Shown piece by piece: positions 1 through 6,541 of a DNA stretch of 12,078 nt (position 1 is the first letter of the stretch; each line of letters starts with the position of its first letter). The notes beneath the pieces are model-generated. The model saw only the letters and a list, made by a program, of their open reading frames with translations. It searched no databases and was not told the origin of the DNA. The stretch is from DATKSS01 sp049582065. Its GTDB lineage: Bacteria > Chloroflexota > Dormibacteria > Dormibacterales > Dormibacteraceae. A program made the position numbers and the translations under genes. The stretch is from positions 1 through 12,078 of the forward strand of contig JBAUTF010000046.1 of NCBI GenBank assembly GCA_049582065.1, in the 5' to 3' direction.

Positions 1-357
1 ATGAGAGGCCCCTCATTACCGCCACAAAAGACAGCATCTGGTAGTTTCCGTCCGCCAAATCGCGCTCGTGTCACAGCCCGCCCTGCTGCCGTGAGTACGA
101 AGAGATTCAGCGAGTACTTCGCCATTAACGCGAGCTACTTATGGTCGCTTGACGTGGAGGTGCCTCACGGTCCTGACCTGTGCGTCCGCCGACTTGGGAC
201 CCTGCGTGGCCACCGGCCGCTGTCCTGCGATCTCACATTGCCCCACGACAACACCGTTTACGCCGCCTCGGTTTGGATGCTCCGTGGGAAATTGTGATCC
301 AGCTGTGTGCCGCTGACCCCAGAGAGACTCGGAAATCGCCGATTTTGAATACAAAAA
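1..357. other. Non-coding flank downstream of tRNA-Pro, lower GC
   Basis: I see no credible gene in this stretch. GC is about 58% by hand count, lower than the gene-dense rest of the window. The one open frame (plus strand, ATG at 1 to TGA at 297) has an unbiased third codon position and resembles no family I know. Short imperfect repeats around GAGTAC lie near 91-99, 110-118 and 130-139, about 20 bp apart, but nothing nearby shows that they are operators. A weak hairpin (AAATC/GATTT, 333-345) and the T-run of the tRNA end lie at the right edge. Sequence just 3' of a tRNA is a common integration site for mobile elements, but no attachment-site repeat or integrase is visible. Confidence 0.5.
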
Positions 358-434
358 TGGTCGGGGGCCCGGGATTTGAACCCGGGGCCTCACGGTCCCG
401 AACCGTGCGCGCTGCCAAACTGCGCCAGCCCCCG
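358..434 (-). tRNA. tRNA-Pro (anticodon CGG), CCA encoded
   Basis: Read on the minus strand, the 77 nt fold into a full cloverleaf. The acceptor stem is CGGGGGC/GCCCCCG with discriminator A and a genomically encoded CCA (358-360). The D arm is GCGC/GCGC, the anticodon arm CACGG-TTCGGGA-CCGTG, and the T arm CCGGG-TTCAAAT-CCCGG. The loop places CGG at positions 34-36, so the tRNA reads the proline codon CCG. The first base pair is C1-G72 with A73, as expected of bacterial tRNA-Pro. Five T residues follow the CCA on the transcribed strand (353-357), so a short 3' trailer and termination are likely. The gene lies 24 nt after the dedA stop codon in the same direction. Confidence 0.97.
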
Positions 435-455
435 ACTTCGCGAGACGAGGTGTCG

Positions 456-461
456 ATTCTA
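456..461 (-). promoter_or_regulatory. Candidate -10 box for tRNA-Pro, TAGAAT
   Basis: TAGAAT matches the TATAAT consensus at five of six positions and ends 21 nt before the tRNA 5' end, giving a leader of roughly 14 nt. Its first three bases are the TAG stop codon of the dedA gene. No convincing -35 element lies 16-18 nt further upstream, so read-through from dedA remains an alternative source of the tRNA. Confidence 0.35.
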
Positions 462-1235
462 CCGGGCGGCCGGGTCCCTCACCGGGCGCCCCCGCGCCTT
501 CTCGAGCCGCTGATTGAGGAAATGGCCGGCGACGATGGCCACCACGATCGCCGCCCACACCCCGTACATGTAGCTATGCAGCCGGAGGAACTCCGCCAGA
601 CGGTTGCCGAAGTTGATCCCGATGATGATCACGACGCCGGCCCAGATCGCCGTTGAGATCGCGACGCTGACAGCGAACAGCGGGTAGCGCACGCGAAACA
701 CGCCTGCAGCCACTGTGATCGGCACCCGGAACCCCGGAATGTGACGGCCGAAGATGATCGCCAGCACGCCGTACCGCTTGAACCACCTCTCCGCCCGCGC
801 CAGCCGCTGCGGGCTGAGGTGGACGTATGCGCCGAAACTGCCCTCCGCCAGGCGCCGTCCGTACCTCTTCGAGATGAAGAACAGATTGGTCGCCCCCAGC
901 ACGACTGCGACGATGAGGCCGAGCCAGGCGGCCAGGTACGAAAACAGATTCCGAGGCACGTGGGCGCCCACGTACAGGACGAAGACGTCCCCCGGCGCCG
1001 GAAGCGGGATCCCGGACTCCTCGATGTAGAGCAGCCCGAACCCGGGCAGGTAGCTGTAGTGGCGCAAGAATGTACGCAACCCTCTAGTGCCGGCGCTGAG
1101 GAACCCCGGCAGGTCCCCTTCCAGGATCGCGGAAATCACCACGGCGACGAAGACGACCAGGGCGATGACGGCGATGCGCAACCAGTTATGAGTTCGAATC
1201 GTGCCGAGCATCCGCTGCATCATGACCGTGGACAT
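459..1235 (-). CDS. DedA/VTT-domain integral membrane protein
   Basis: This is a 258-residue DedA-family (SNARE-associated/VTT domain) inner-membrane protein. Members are thought to move lipid carriers such as undecaprenyl phosphate or phospholipids across the bilayer and to support envelope and proton-motive-force homeostasis. An N-terminal membrane segment spans about residues 19-38. The re-entrant-loop signature E-x-G-x-P-L-P-APGD lies at 73-83, and the second signature FGRHIPGFR at 162-170 carries the conserved Gly-Arg and Pro-Gly. Further hydrophobic spans lie near 100-121, 185-206 and 223-240. The C-terminal tail is basic. The ATG at 1235 has no Shine-Dalgarno sequence but has TAAGCT 8 nt upstream, which suggests a leaderless mRNA. 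Substrate cannot be deduced. Confidence in the family is high. Confidence 0.92.
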   Translation of the reverse strand: MSTVMMQRMLGTIRTHNWLRIAVIALVVFVAVVISAILEGDLPGFLSAGTRGLRTFLRHYSYLPGFGLLYIEESGIPLPAPGDVFVLYVGAHVPRNLFSYLAAWLGLIVAVVLGATNLFFISKRYGRRLAEGSFGAYVHLSPQRLARAERWFKRYGVLAIIFGRHIPGFRVPITVAAGVFRVRYPLFAVSVAISTAIWAGVVIIIGINFGNRLAEFLRLHSYMYGVWAAIVVAIVAGHFLNQRLEKARGRPVRDPAAR

Positions 1236-1243
1236 CCGAATTG

Positions 1244-1249
1244 AGCTTA
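1244..1249 (-). promoter_or_regulatory. -10 box TAAGCT for leaderless dedA mRNA
   Basis: TAAGCT (TANNNT type) ends exactly 8 nt before the dedA ATG, so transcription would begin at or next to the start codon. There is no Shine-Dalgarno sequence before the ATG. The same geometry recurs at four other transcription units of this window. Confidence 0.5.
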
Positions 1250-1312
1250 TGCGACCCGGACGGACCCTGTGCCTCTTAACAGGGCCGGTTTGCCCCTCCG
1301 GTGAGCTCCTCC

Positions 1313-1726
1313 TTACAGCGGGTCGACGGTCGTTTTGGCTTCCATCAGGGTGGCCGTCGCATCAGCGACTCGCGAACCGTCGTCCCTGTTCTCGATGAAC
1401 GCCGAGACGTAGACCAGGCTCCGGCGGACCCGCTCCACCTTCCCGACGATCCGCACCGGCTCCCGCAGGCGCAGCGGCCGCCGGTAGCTGACCTGCAGAC
1501 GCCCGGTTACGCCGGGATGCCCCGCGTGCCAGGCCGCCCAGCCGACCGCCTCGTCCAGCATCAAAGCCATCACGCCGCCGTGCACCATCCCCGCCCAGCT
1601 CTGGAACCGCTCGGGCACCTCGAACTCCGCCACCGAGCCGTCCGGCCCGGGCGTGAAGCTCAGCCGCAGACCTTCGAGGTTCAGCGGGCCGCAACCGAAG
1701 CAGTGCCCGTCAAACCGAACCTCCAT
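1313..1726 (-). CDS. PaaI-type hotdog-fold acyl-CoA thioesterase
   Basis: This 137-residue cytosolic protein of the PaaI/YdiI hotdog thioesterase group hydrolyses acyl-CoA or aryl-CoA thioesters, in the family usually as a tetramer. The N-terminal signature HCFGCGPLN lies at residues 8-16, with two cysteines (C9, C12). The substrate-binding motif HGG lies at 49-51, followed by the central helix with D58-E59, the usual position of the catalytic acid. The length is normal for a single hotdog domain. An open frame continues upstream to 1867, but that part runs through the lipoprotein gene, whereas the ATG at 1726 directly precedes the conserved N terminus and lies 7 nt after the lipoprotein stop codon. 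The two genes therefore form one unit. Possible partners are the acyl-CoA genes on the opposite strand. Substrate unknown. Confidence 0.9.
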   Translation of the reverse strand: MEVRFDGHCFGCGPLNLEGLRLSFTPGPDGSVAEFEVPERFQSWAGMVHGGVMALMLDEAVGWAAWHAGHPGVTGRLQVSYRRPLRLREPVRIVGKVERVRRSLVYVSAFIENRDDGSRVADATATLMEAKTTVDPL

Positions 1727-1733
1727 ACCGCGA

Positions 1734-2243
1734 TCAGCCCTTGCAGTTCCACAAGCCGGTGATGTGCTCGGCGCCGCTCTTTCCGGAGGTCGCGTTGGTA
1801 AGGAGCGCGTCGACTGATCCGGACTGCTGGCTGTGATCAACGATGAAGACGACTTTGTCGGGGGCAAGGTTCAGCCAGGCATTCGTGTTGTCGAGCGTCT
1901 GCAGCTGAACGTTGACGTCTGCGTTGTTGTACGTGCCCGGACCGCGGAAGTTGCCGATGAGGAAGATCACCTGCCACTCCTGCCCGCTCGAGTCGACGGT
2001 GCCGAAAAAGCTGTCCGACCACGTCTCGCCGTTGTGGGTGCGCGACCCTGTGCAAGCGCTCTGCAGGGTCGCGGTGTCGGGGACGATGCCGGTCATCTGG
2101 CCGGGAACGTCACCTTGAAAGGTGAGAGCCTGCGACCAGTTCCCCTGCGCGATCACCGGTGACGGCGACGGCACGGTCTTGACGCTCGTCTGACCGCAGG
2201 CTGCCAGGACGAGGAGGGCGACGATGCCCACAACCCGGAGCAT
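1734..2243 (-). CDS. Secreted lipoprotein of unknown function
   Basis: This 169-residue protein has a lipoprotein signal peptide: short basic start (R3), hydrophobic core at 4-13, and lipobox LAAC with the lipidated cysteine at residue 16. A Ser/Pro/Thr-rich linker (about 17-33) follows, then a compact domain rich in beta-prone stretches. Two further cysteines (C64 and C167) may form a disulfide tying the start of the domain to its C terminus, which ends in a Trp-Asn-Cys-Lys-Gly motif. Glycine-rich GNFRGPGTYNN near the middle resembles actinobacterial-type small lipoproteins in style only. I do not recognise a family and infer no function. The gene is first of a two-gene unit with the thioesterase (7 nt gap). 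The ATG at 2243 has TAACAT 8 nt upstream and no Shine-Dalgarno sequence. Confidence 0.85.
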   Translation of the reverse strand: MLRVVGIVALLVLAACGQTSVKTVPSPSPVIAQGNWSQALTFQGDVPGQMTGIVPDTATLQSACTGSRTHNGETWSDSFFGTVDSSGQEWQVIFLIGNFRGPGTYNNADVNVQLQTLDNTNAWLNLAPDKVVFIVDHSQQSGSVDALLTNATSGKSGAEHITGLWNCKG

Positions 2244-2251
2244 GTGGTCGA

Positions 2252-2257
2252 ATGTTA
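2252..2257 (-). promoter_or_regulatory. -10 box TAACAT for leaderless lipoprotein mRNA
   Basis: TAACAT ends 8 nt before the ATG at 2243, with no Shine-Dalgarno sequence between them, so the message probably starts at the start codon. It lies in the short divergent gap shared with the histidine phosphatase operon, for which I could not find an equivalent plus-strand promoter. Confidence 0.5.
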
Positions 2258-2305
2258 GCCGTGGCGCCGCTTCGCGGGTCCGGTTCGGAGCAGCTGACCC
2301 GGGCC

Positions 2306-2857
2306 ATGCAATCTCTCGAGGCGGCCTTTTTGATCGGCGTCGAGGGCGTGACCGAGATCTGGCTGGTCCGTCATGCCGACTGCTACCGGGACCTGACCAC
2401 CACAGAGGATCCCCCGCTCAGCGCCCTCGGGCGGCAGCAGGCCGCGCGCCTTGCCGAGCGGGTCCGGCGCGTAAGGCATGCAGCCGTCTACTCGAGCCCA
2501 TACCGCCGTGCCATAGAGACCGCCAGCGCGATCACCCGCGACGTGCGAGAGGACCGGCGACTGGTCGAGATGGGCCTCGAGGTGAATGAAGACGGCACCT
2601 TCAACTTCATCGAGGACACCGAAGCAGTTGTAAAGAGGATGCGCTCAGTCATAGACGAGATCGCGGCCACGCACGCAGGCCACCGCGTGGTGGTGGTGAG
2701 CCACGGAGCTGCGATCATCGCCTACCTGGCCGACGTTCTTCAGCTCGAGCCGGACCGGCTGAGAGCGCTTCCCTACTTCACGAGCGTCAGCATCGTGCGC
2801 GTCCTCGGCGACCGGCGCGCGGTGGGCACCTTCGGCGACGTGGCGCACCTCGAGTGA
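2306..2857 (+). CDS. Histidine phosphatase family protein (phosphoglycerate-mutase-like)
   Basis: From the ATG at 2306 this is a 183-residue branch-1 histidine phosphatase. The fold forms a phosphohistidine intermediate and hydrolyses small phosphate esters. The catalytic motif LVRHAD holds R22-H23, with Ala replacing Gly of the usual RHG. The second arginine lies in SSPYRRAIETA (R68), and the second active-site histidine in VVVSHG (H133). The length suits a phosphatase rather than a glycolytic mutase. The start is uncertain: ATG 2252 would overlap the divergent lipoprotein promoter, and GTG 2348, directly before the domain, is also possible. No start has a good ribosome site. The stop overlaps the GTG of the kinase gene (GTGA), so the two are translationally coupled. 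By context it may act on the product of the kinase, as the phosphatase domain of ACAD10 is supposed to do, but this is inference. Confidence 0.87.
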   Translation: MQSLEAAFLIGVEGVTEIWLVRHADCYRDLTTTEDPPLSALGRQQAARLAERVRRVRHAAVYSSPYRRAIETASAITRDVREDRRLVEMGLEVNEDGTFNFIEDTEAVVKRMRSVIDEIAATHAGHRVVVVSHGAAIIAYLADVLQLEPDRLRALPYFTSVSIVRVLGDRRAVGTFGDVAHLE

Positions 2858-3831
2858 ACGATCAGATCCGGAGCGACCTCGAACGCGAATGCCGGGCTCG
2901 GATGGCGAGGCCGAATCTTCGCGTCACCTCGCTCGAGCCGATACCTGAAGGCCATTCGGGTTTCACCTACTTCGTTTCGATCGAGAATGACGGCGCCGCC
3001 GGGCGCTACGTGCTTCGCCTGCCGCCACCCAACGCGCGCATCGCGGGGCCGGCCGACGTCGTGCGCCAGGGCCGCATCATGGCCGCGCTGCACACGGCGG
3101 GTCTCCCCACCCCCGCCATCCCCGTCCAATCTTCCGACCCCGCCGTGGACGGACGGCCGTTCATCCTGATGGAGGCCGTCGAGGGCACTCGAATCGAGAA
3201 GGCCGGCGTCGAGCACAGGCCTCTCGACATCGCCGGTTCGGCGGTGGACGTCCTGAAAAGGCTCCACGCGCTGCCCATGAGCCAGACCGGCATAGGCGAC
3301 GAGGACCCGGTCGGCCTGCAGGCGGAGATGATGCGCTGGGCCTGGTTGATGCAGCGCGCGCCAGAGGAGCTGACAGCTCGCGCAGGCGACCTCGGCGGGT
3401 TGCTCGCGGTGCAAATGCCGGTCGAGCGTGCCCCCACGCTCGTCCACGGCGACTACCACTACGGCAACATGCTGTTCCGCGGCGCGCAGGTCGTGGCCGT
3501 GCTCGACTGGGAGATCGCGCAGATCGGCCAGCCGCTGCTCGACCTCGGATGCCTCTGCATCGTCTCCATCCGCCGGCAGTACCAGGGCGCGCCCAACCCG
3601 GGAGGCGCCATCGACGTTTCGGTCGAAGACCTGTACCGGCTGTATGGCGTCGATGCGTCCGAGATGCGCTGGTACGCCGCCATGAGCCTTTACAAGTACG
3701 CGGCGATCTTCGGCTACAACCTCATGCTGCACCGTCGCGGCAAAAGACCGGACCCCATGTACGAAGGCCTGACGGATACCATCGTGGGCATGATCGACGA
3801 GGGCATCGCCCTGCTCGATCGCGGTGTTTAA
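2854..3831 (+). CDS. APH-fold phosphotransferase, ACAD10/11-type kinase
   Basis: This 325-residue protein has the aminoglycoside/choline-kinase-like fold. Visible parts are the nucleotide-binding loop GHSGFTYFV (33-41), the strand YVLRLPP with Arg55 where many kinases have Lys, the hinge FILMEAVEG, the catalytic Brenner motif HGDYHYGN (H198, D200, N205), and the metal-binding DWE (D218). Kinases of this subgroup that sit beside or are fused to acyl-CoA dehydrogenases phosphorylate the hydroxyl of 4-hydroxyacyl-CoA, as in mammalian ACAD10/ACAD11 and the levulinate (lva) pathway of pseudomonads. The gene starts with GTG inside the stop of the phosphatase gene and ends in the ribosome site of the ACAD gene, strong evidence for joint function. 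Antibiotic resistance is unlikely given this context. The exact hydroxyacyl substrate is unknown. Confidence 0.88.
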   Translation: MNDQIRSDLERECRARMARPNLRVTSLEPIPEGHSGFTYFVSIENDGAAGRYVLRLPPPNARIAGPADVVRQGRIMAALHTAGLPTPAIPVQSSDPAVDGRPFILMEAVEGTRIEKAGVEHRPLDIAGSAVDVLKRLHALPMSQTGIGDEDPVGLQAEMMRWAWLMQRAPEELTARAGDLGGLLAVQMPVERAPTLVHGDYHYGNMLFRGAQVVAVLDWEIAQIGQPLLDLGCLCIVSIRRQYQGAPNPGGAIDVSVEDLYRLYGVDASEMRWYAAMSLYKYAAIFGYNLMLHRRGKRPDPMYEGLTDTIVGMIDEGIALLDRGV

Positions 3832-3836
3832 GGAGG
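3829..3836 (+). promoter_or_regulatory. Ribosome binding site TAAGGAGG merged with the kinase stop codon
   Basis: The TAA stop of the kinase gene is the first part of a perfect eight-base Shine-Dalgarno sequence TAAGGAGG, 7 nt before the ATG at 3844. Ribosomes ending the kinase are thus placed directly on the start of the ACAD gene, and the ACAD may be made in excess over the kinase. Confidence 0.85.
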
Positions 3837-3843
3837 CTCGCCA

Positions 3844-5130
3844 ATGACCTGGGACTTTTCGACTGAGCCGGAGTTCGAAGCCAAGCTCGAGTGGATGCGC
3901 AAGTTCATGCGCGACGAGGTTTATCCGCTCGAGGTGCTGGAGACCGACGAGCAGGGCTTCATGCGCGCCATCCGCCCGCTTCAGGAAGAGGTGAAGCGGG
4001 AAAAGCTGTGGGCGACCCACTTGCCCCCGGAGCTCGGCGGGCAGGGCTACGGCCAGGTGAAGCTCGGTTTGATGCACGAGATCGAGGGCGCGTCGATGTG
4101 GGGGCCGATAGTGTTCGGCAACCAGGCCCCCGACTCGGGCAACTCGGAGATCCTCGCCCACTTCGGCACCGAGGCCCAGAAGAAGCGCTGGCTCTACCCG
4201 CTGCTGGACGGCAAGATGCGCTCCGCCTTCTCGATGACCGAGCCCAACACCGCCGGATCCGACCCGACGCTTCTCTCGTCCACCGCCGAGCTCCAAGGCG
4301 ACGAATGGGTCATCAACGGACACAAGTGGTTCACCTCGAACGGGATGATCGCGAACTTCCTGATCGCCATGGTCGTCACCGACCCCGAAGCCGGACCGTA
4401 CCAGCGCGCGTCGATGATCATCGTGCCAGGTGACACGCCTGGCCTGAGGAAGATTCGCAACGTGCCAACGATGGGCGGCGGCGACCATTTCGGCTACGGC
4501 CACGCCGAGGTCGTGTACGAAAACGTGCGCGTGCCCAAGGAGAACCTGCTTGGCGAGCCCGGCGCCGGCTTCCTCATCGCTCAGGCACGCCTGGGGCCAG
4601 GACGCATCCACCACTGCATGCGCTGGCTCGGCCAGGCCCGTCGCGCGTTCGACATTCTGTGCGAGAGGGCGCTGCAGCGCGAGGCGTTCGGCAAGAAGCT
4701 CGCAAGCCACCAGTCGGTGCAGAACTGGATCGCCGATTCCGCCGCCGAGATGCAGGCCGCGCGCCTGATGACCCTGCACGCCGCCTGGGTGATCGACACG
4801 CAGGGCGCCGCTGCCGCGCGCAAGGAGATCTCGCTCATCAAGTTCTTCGGCGCGAAGGTGCTGCACGACGTGATCGACCGAGCGATCCAGGTCAACGGCG
4901 CGCTCGGCTATTCGTCCGACCTGCCGCTCGAAGAGATGTACCGGCACGCGCGCGCGGCCCGCATCTACGACGGGGCTGACGAGGTGCACCGCGTCTCGGT
5001 GGCGCGGCAGATCCTCGCCGGATACAAGGTTCCGAAAGGCGAGTTCCCGACGGACCACATACCGACCCGCCGCGAGGCGGCCCGCCGCAAGTTCGCCGAC
5101 CTGATGGAAGCCGCCACGACCGACGCCTGA
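3844..5130 (+). CDS. Acyl-CoA dehydrogenase family protein, ACAD10/11-like
   Basis: This 428-residue flavoprotein has the three-domain ACAD fold. The N-terminal helical domain is followed by the FAD/substrate motif SMTEPNTAGSD (from S130), the beta-domain flavin contact HKWFTSNG (160-167), and the C-terminal helical domain ending near YDGADEVHR (375-383). In classical dehydrogenases such as MCAD the catalytic base is the Glu of YEGT; here that position is Asp376. The NTAGSDP and DGADEVH signatures match the ACAD10/11 group, in which the enzyme works with a kinase and removes phosphate from a 4-phosphoacyl-CoA to give an enoyl-CoA for beta-oxidation. Such reactions would not need net electron transfer. 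The upstream kinase supports this reading. Ordinary alpha,beta-dehydrogenation of a branched or long acyl-CoA remains possible. A perfect ribosome site lies 7 nt before the ATG. Confidence 0.9.
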   Translation: MTWDFSTEPEFEAKLEWMRKFMRDEVYPLEVLETDEQGFMRAIRPLQEEVKREKLWATHLPPELGGQGYGQVKLGLMHEIEGASMWGPIVFGNQAPDSGNSEILAHFGTEAQKKRWLYPLLDGKMRSAFSMTEPNTAGSDPTLLSSTAELQGDEWVINGHKWFTSNGMIANFLIAMVVTDPEAGPYQRASMIIVPGDTPGLRKIRNVPTMGGGDHFGYGHAEVVYENVRVPKENLLGEPGAGFLIAQARLGPGRIHHCMRWLGQARRAFDILCERALQREAFGKKLASHQSVQNWIADSAAEMQAARLMTLHAAWVIDTQGAAAARKEISLIKFFGAKVLHDVIDRAIQVNGALGYSSDLPLEEMYRHARAARIYDGADEVHRVSVARQILAGYKVPKGEFPTDHIPTRREAARRKFADLMEAATTDA

Positions 5131-5195
5131 CGCCGCCGGCCTCTGCTCCTACCCACCGCCGGCTCCGGCACCTCCCCGCCAGCCGCGAGGAATCC

Positions 5196-6539
5196 CTAAA
5201 CGTGGACCTCCGCCAGGTGGAGGCGGTCCCAGTCCGAGTACTCGCCGTTGACGTGGATGATGCGCTTCAAGCCCGCCTGCTCCAGCAGGCTCGCCGCGAT
5301 CCCCGCCCGGTAGCCCGACGCGCAGTGCACCGCGACCGGGGCCTCGTTCGAAATCTCGCCGGCGTGGTGCGCCACGTCGGGCACGTACATGTGCACTGCG
5401 CCGGGCACGTGGCCGGCTGCCCACTCGTGGTCGTCGCGCGTGTCGATGATCGTCATCGGCTCGGCGTCGAGGATCCATTGCGCCATGTCCTCCACGTCGA
5501 CGGTCTCAAAGGCGGAGAGCTGACGTCCGCTCGACCGCCAGGCATCCATGCCCCCGTCGAGCTCACCCGCGATGTTGTCGAAGCCTATGCGCACCAGCTG
5601 CCGCTGCGCGTCCCGGTGCTGCGCCGGGGTACCGCCCGCGAGCACGATCGTGCGGTCGCGCGCGATCAGCCAGCCGACCCACGCGCTGACCGGGCCGTCG
5701 ATTCCGACGCTGTAGCTGCCCGCGATGTGACCGCGGTCATACTCGCGCCCGACCCTCACGTCGACGACCGCGGCGCCCGAGTCCATCAGGCGCGCGACCG
5801 CCGGCGCCTCGAGCCGCGCCAGCGGCGGCAGGGCTCGGCCGATCAGAGGAGCGCCCCCGCTGTTCACGGCGGCCATCTCCAGGTAGTAGCTCGGGTACCG
5901 GTTCTGGTTGAGGACGCGCGCGAGGAACGGCATCACCTCGGTGGTCTGGAAGAACGGGTTGGTCGCCCGCTCGTGGCCCATCGTCGTCTCGTGGCCGCTG
6001 CGTCCGCCGGTGCCGCAGAACGAACCGCTTCCGTGAGTCGGGAACACGGCGACGTCGTCCGGAAGACCGCGGAGCGTCACCTGCAGCGTGCGCATCGCCT
6101 CCAGCGCGAGATGCACCGCGCGGTGCGGCCCGAACAGGTCTGTGCGCGCGATGGCGCCGAGCATCACAGCGCCGCCTGAGAAGAGCGCGCGAGGCCTGCC
6201 CTTCTCGCTGAGCACGTAGCTCTTGTGGTCGGGCGTGTGGCCGGGAGTCGAGATCGCCTTGACGGTCTCGTCACCGAACTTCAGCTCCGCCTCCGGGCTG
6301 ACCTCGTCGATGTCGGTCCCGGCCTCCGCGGCCAGCTCGCGGCGCCCCGAGACGTAGTCGTTGTGAAGGTGGGTGTCGAGCGCGTGCGTGAGCTTGATGT
6401 GGAGGTCGGAGGCGACCTTGAGATAACGGTCGATGTCGCGCAGCGGGTCGACGACCATGCCGACCCCGCGGTCGGTGTCGGCGATGAGAAAGCTGGCGTT
6501 GCCCAGCTCCGGGGCCGGAAAGGCCTGGATGGTGAACAT
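5196..6539 (-). CDS. MBL-fold hydrolase with two rhodanese domains (persulfide dioxygenase-like)
   Basis: This 447-residue cytosolic protein has an N-terminal metallo-beta-lactamase domain and two rhodanese domains. Metal-site residues are in THLHND (H57, H59, D61) and STPGHT (H101). In LFSGGAVMLGAIARTDL Gly123 stands where ETHE1-type enzymes have the bridging Asp. PTHGSGSFCG follows at 167-176. In the first rhodanese domain the active-site cysteine position reads VLAGGT, so it is probably inactive. The second has VHCASGYRAG with Cys406 and should carry persulfide. Relatives oxidise glutathione persulfide or move sulfane sulfur in sulfide detoxification. The ATG at 6539 comes 2 nt after the frdD stop, so this is the fifth gene of the frd operon. 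A longer open frame to 6887 runs through frdD and is rejected. Whether the metal site is active is unsure. Confidence 0.9.
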   Translation of the reverse strand: MFTIQAFPAPELGNASFLIADTDRGVGMVVDPLRDIDRYLKVASDLHIKLTHALDTHLHNDYVSGRRELAAEAGTDIDEVSPEAELKFGDETVKAISTPGHTPDHKSYVLSEKGRPRALFSGGAVMLGAIARTDLFGPHRAVHLALEAMRTLQVTLRGLPDDVAVFPTHGSGSFCGTGGRSGHETTMGHERATNPFFQTTEVMPFLARVLNQNRYPSYYLEMAAVNSGGAPLIGRALPPLARLEAPAVARLMDSGAAVVDVRVGREYDRGHIAGSYSVGIDGPVSAWVGWLIARDRTIVLAGGTPAQHRDAQRQLVRIGFDNIAGELDGGMDAWRSSGRQLSAFETVDVEDMAQWILDAEPMTIIDTRDDHEWAAGHVPGAVHMYVPDVAHHAGEISNEAPVAVHCASGYRAGIAASLLEQAGLKRIIHVNGEYSDWDRLHLAEVHV

Positions 6540-6541
6540 GC

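Noticed and set aside
91..139. Three GAGTAC-like repeats about 20 bp apart as a possible operator or short CRISPR-like array
   Set aside because: The units are under 11 bp, imperfect and only three. There is no cas gene and no adjacent gene to be regulated.
1..297. 98-codon open frame at the left end, plus strand
   Set aside because: There is no family resemblance or ribosome site, and the third codon position lacks the high GC seen in real genes of this window.
1727..1867. 47-residue extension of the thioesterase up to 1867
   Set aside because: It overlaps the end of the lipoprotein gene and has low-complexity Ser/Pro/Thr sequence. The family motif begins directly after the ATG at 1726.
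2854..3831. Aminoglycoside resistance by the APH-fold kinase
   Set aside because: The fold is shared by many small-molecule kinases, and coupling to an ACAD gene points to acyl-CoA metabolism.
2773..5058. 761-codon open frame on the minus strand opposite the kinase and ACAD genes
   Set aside because: It is the antisense shadow of two well-supported genes in GC-rich DNA. Its translation is rich in His, Arg, Val and Asp and shows no domain, and the plus-strand proteins carry complete catalytic motifs.
5202..6179. 325-codon open frame on the plus strand opposite the MBL-rhodanese gene
   Set aside because: Shadow frame. The minus-strand product has MBL and rhodanese motifs and operon context.
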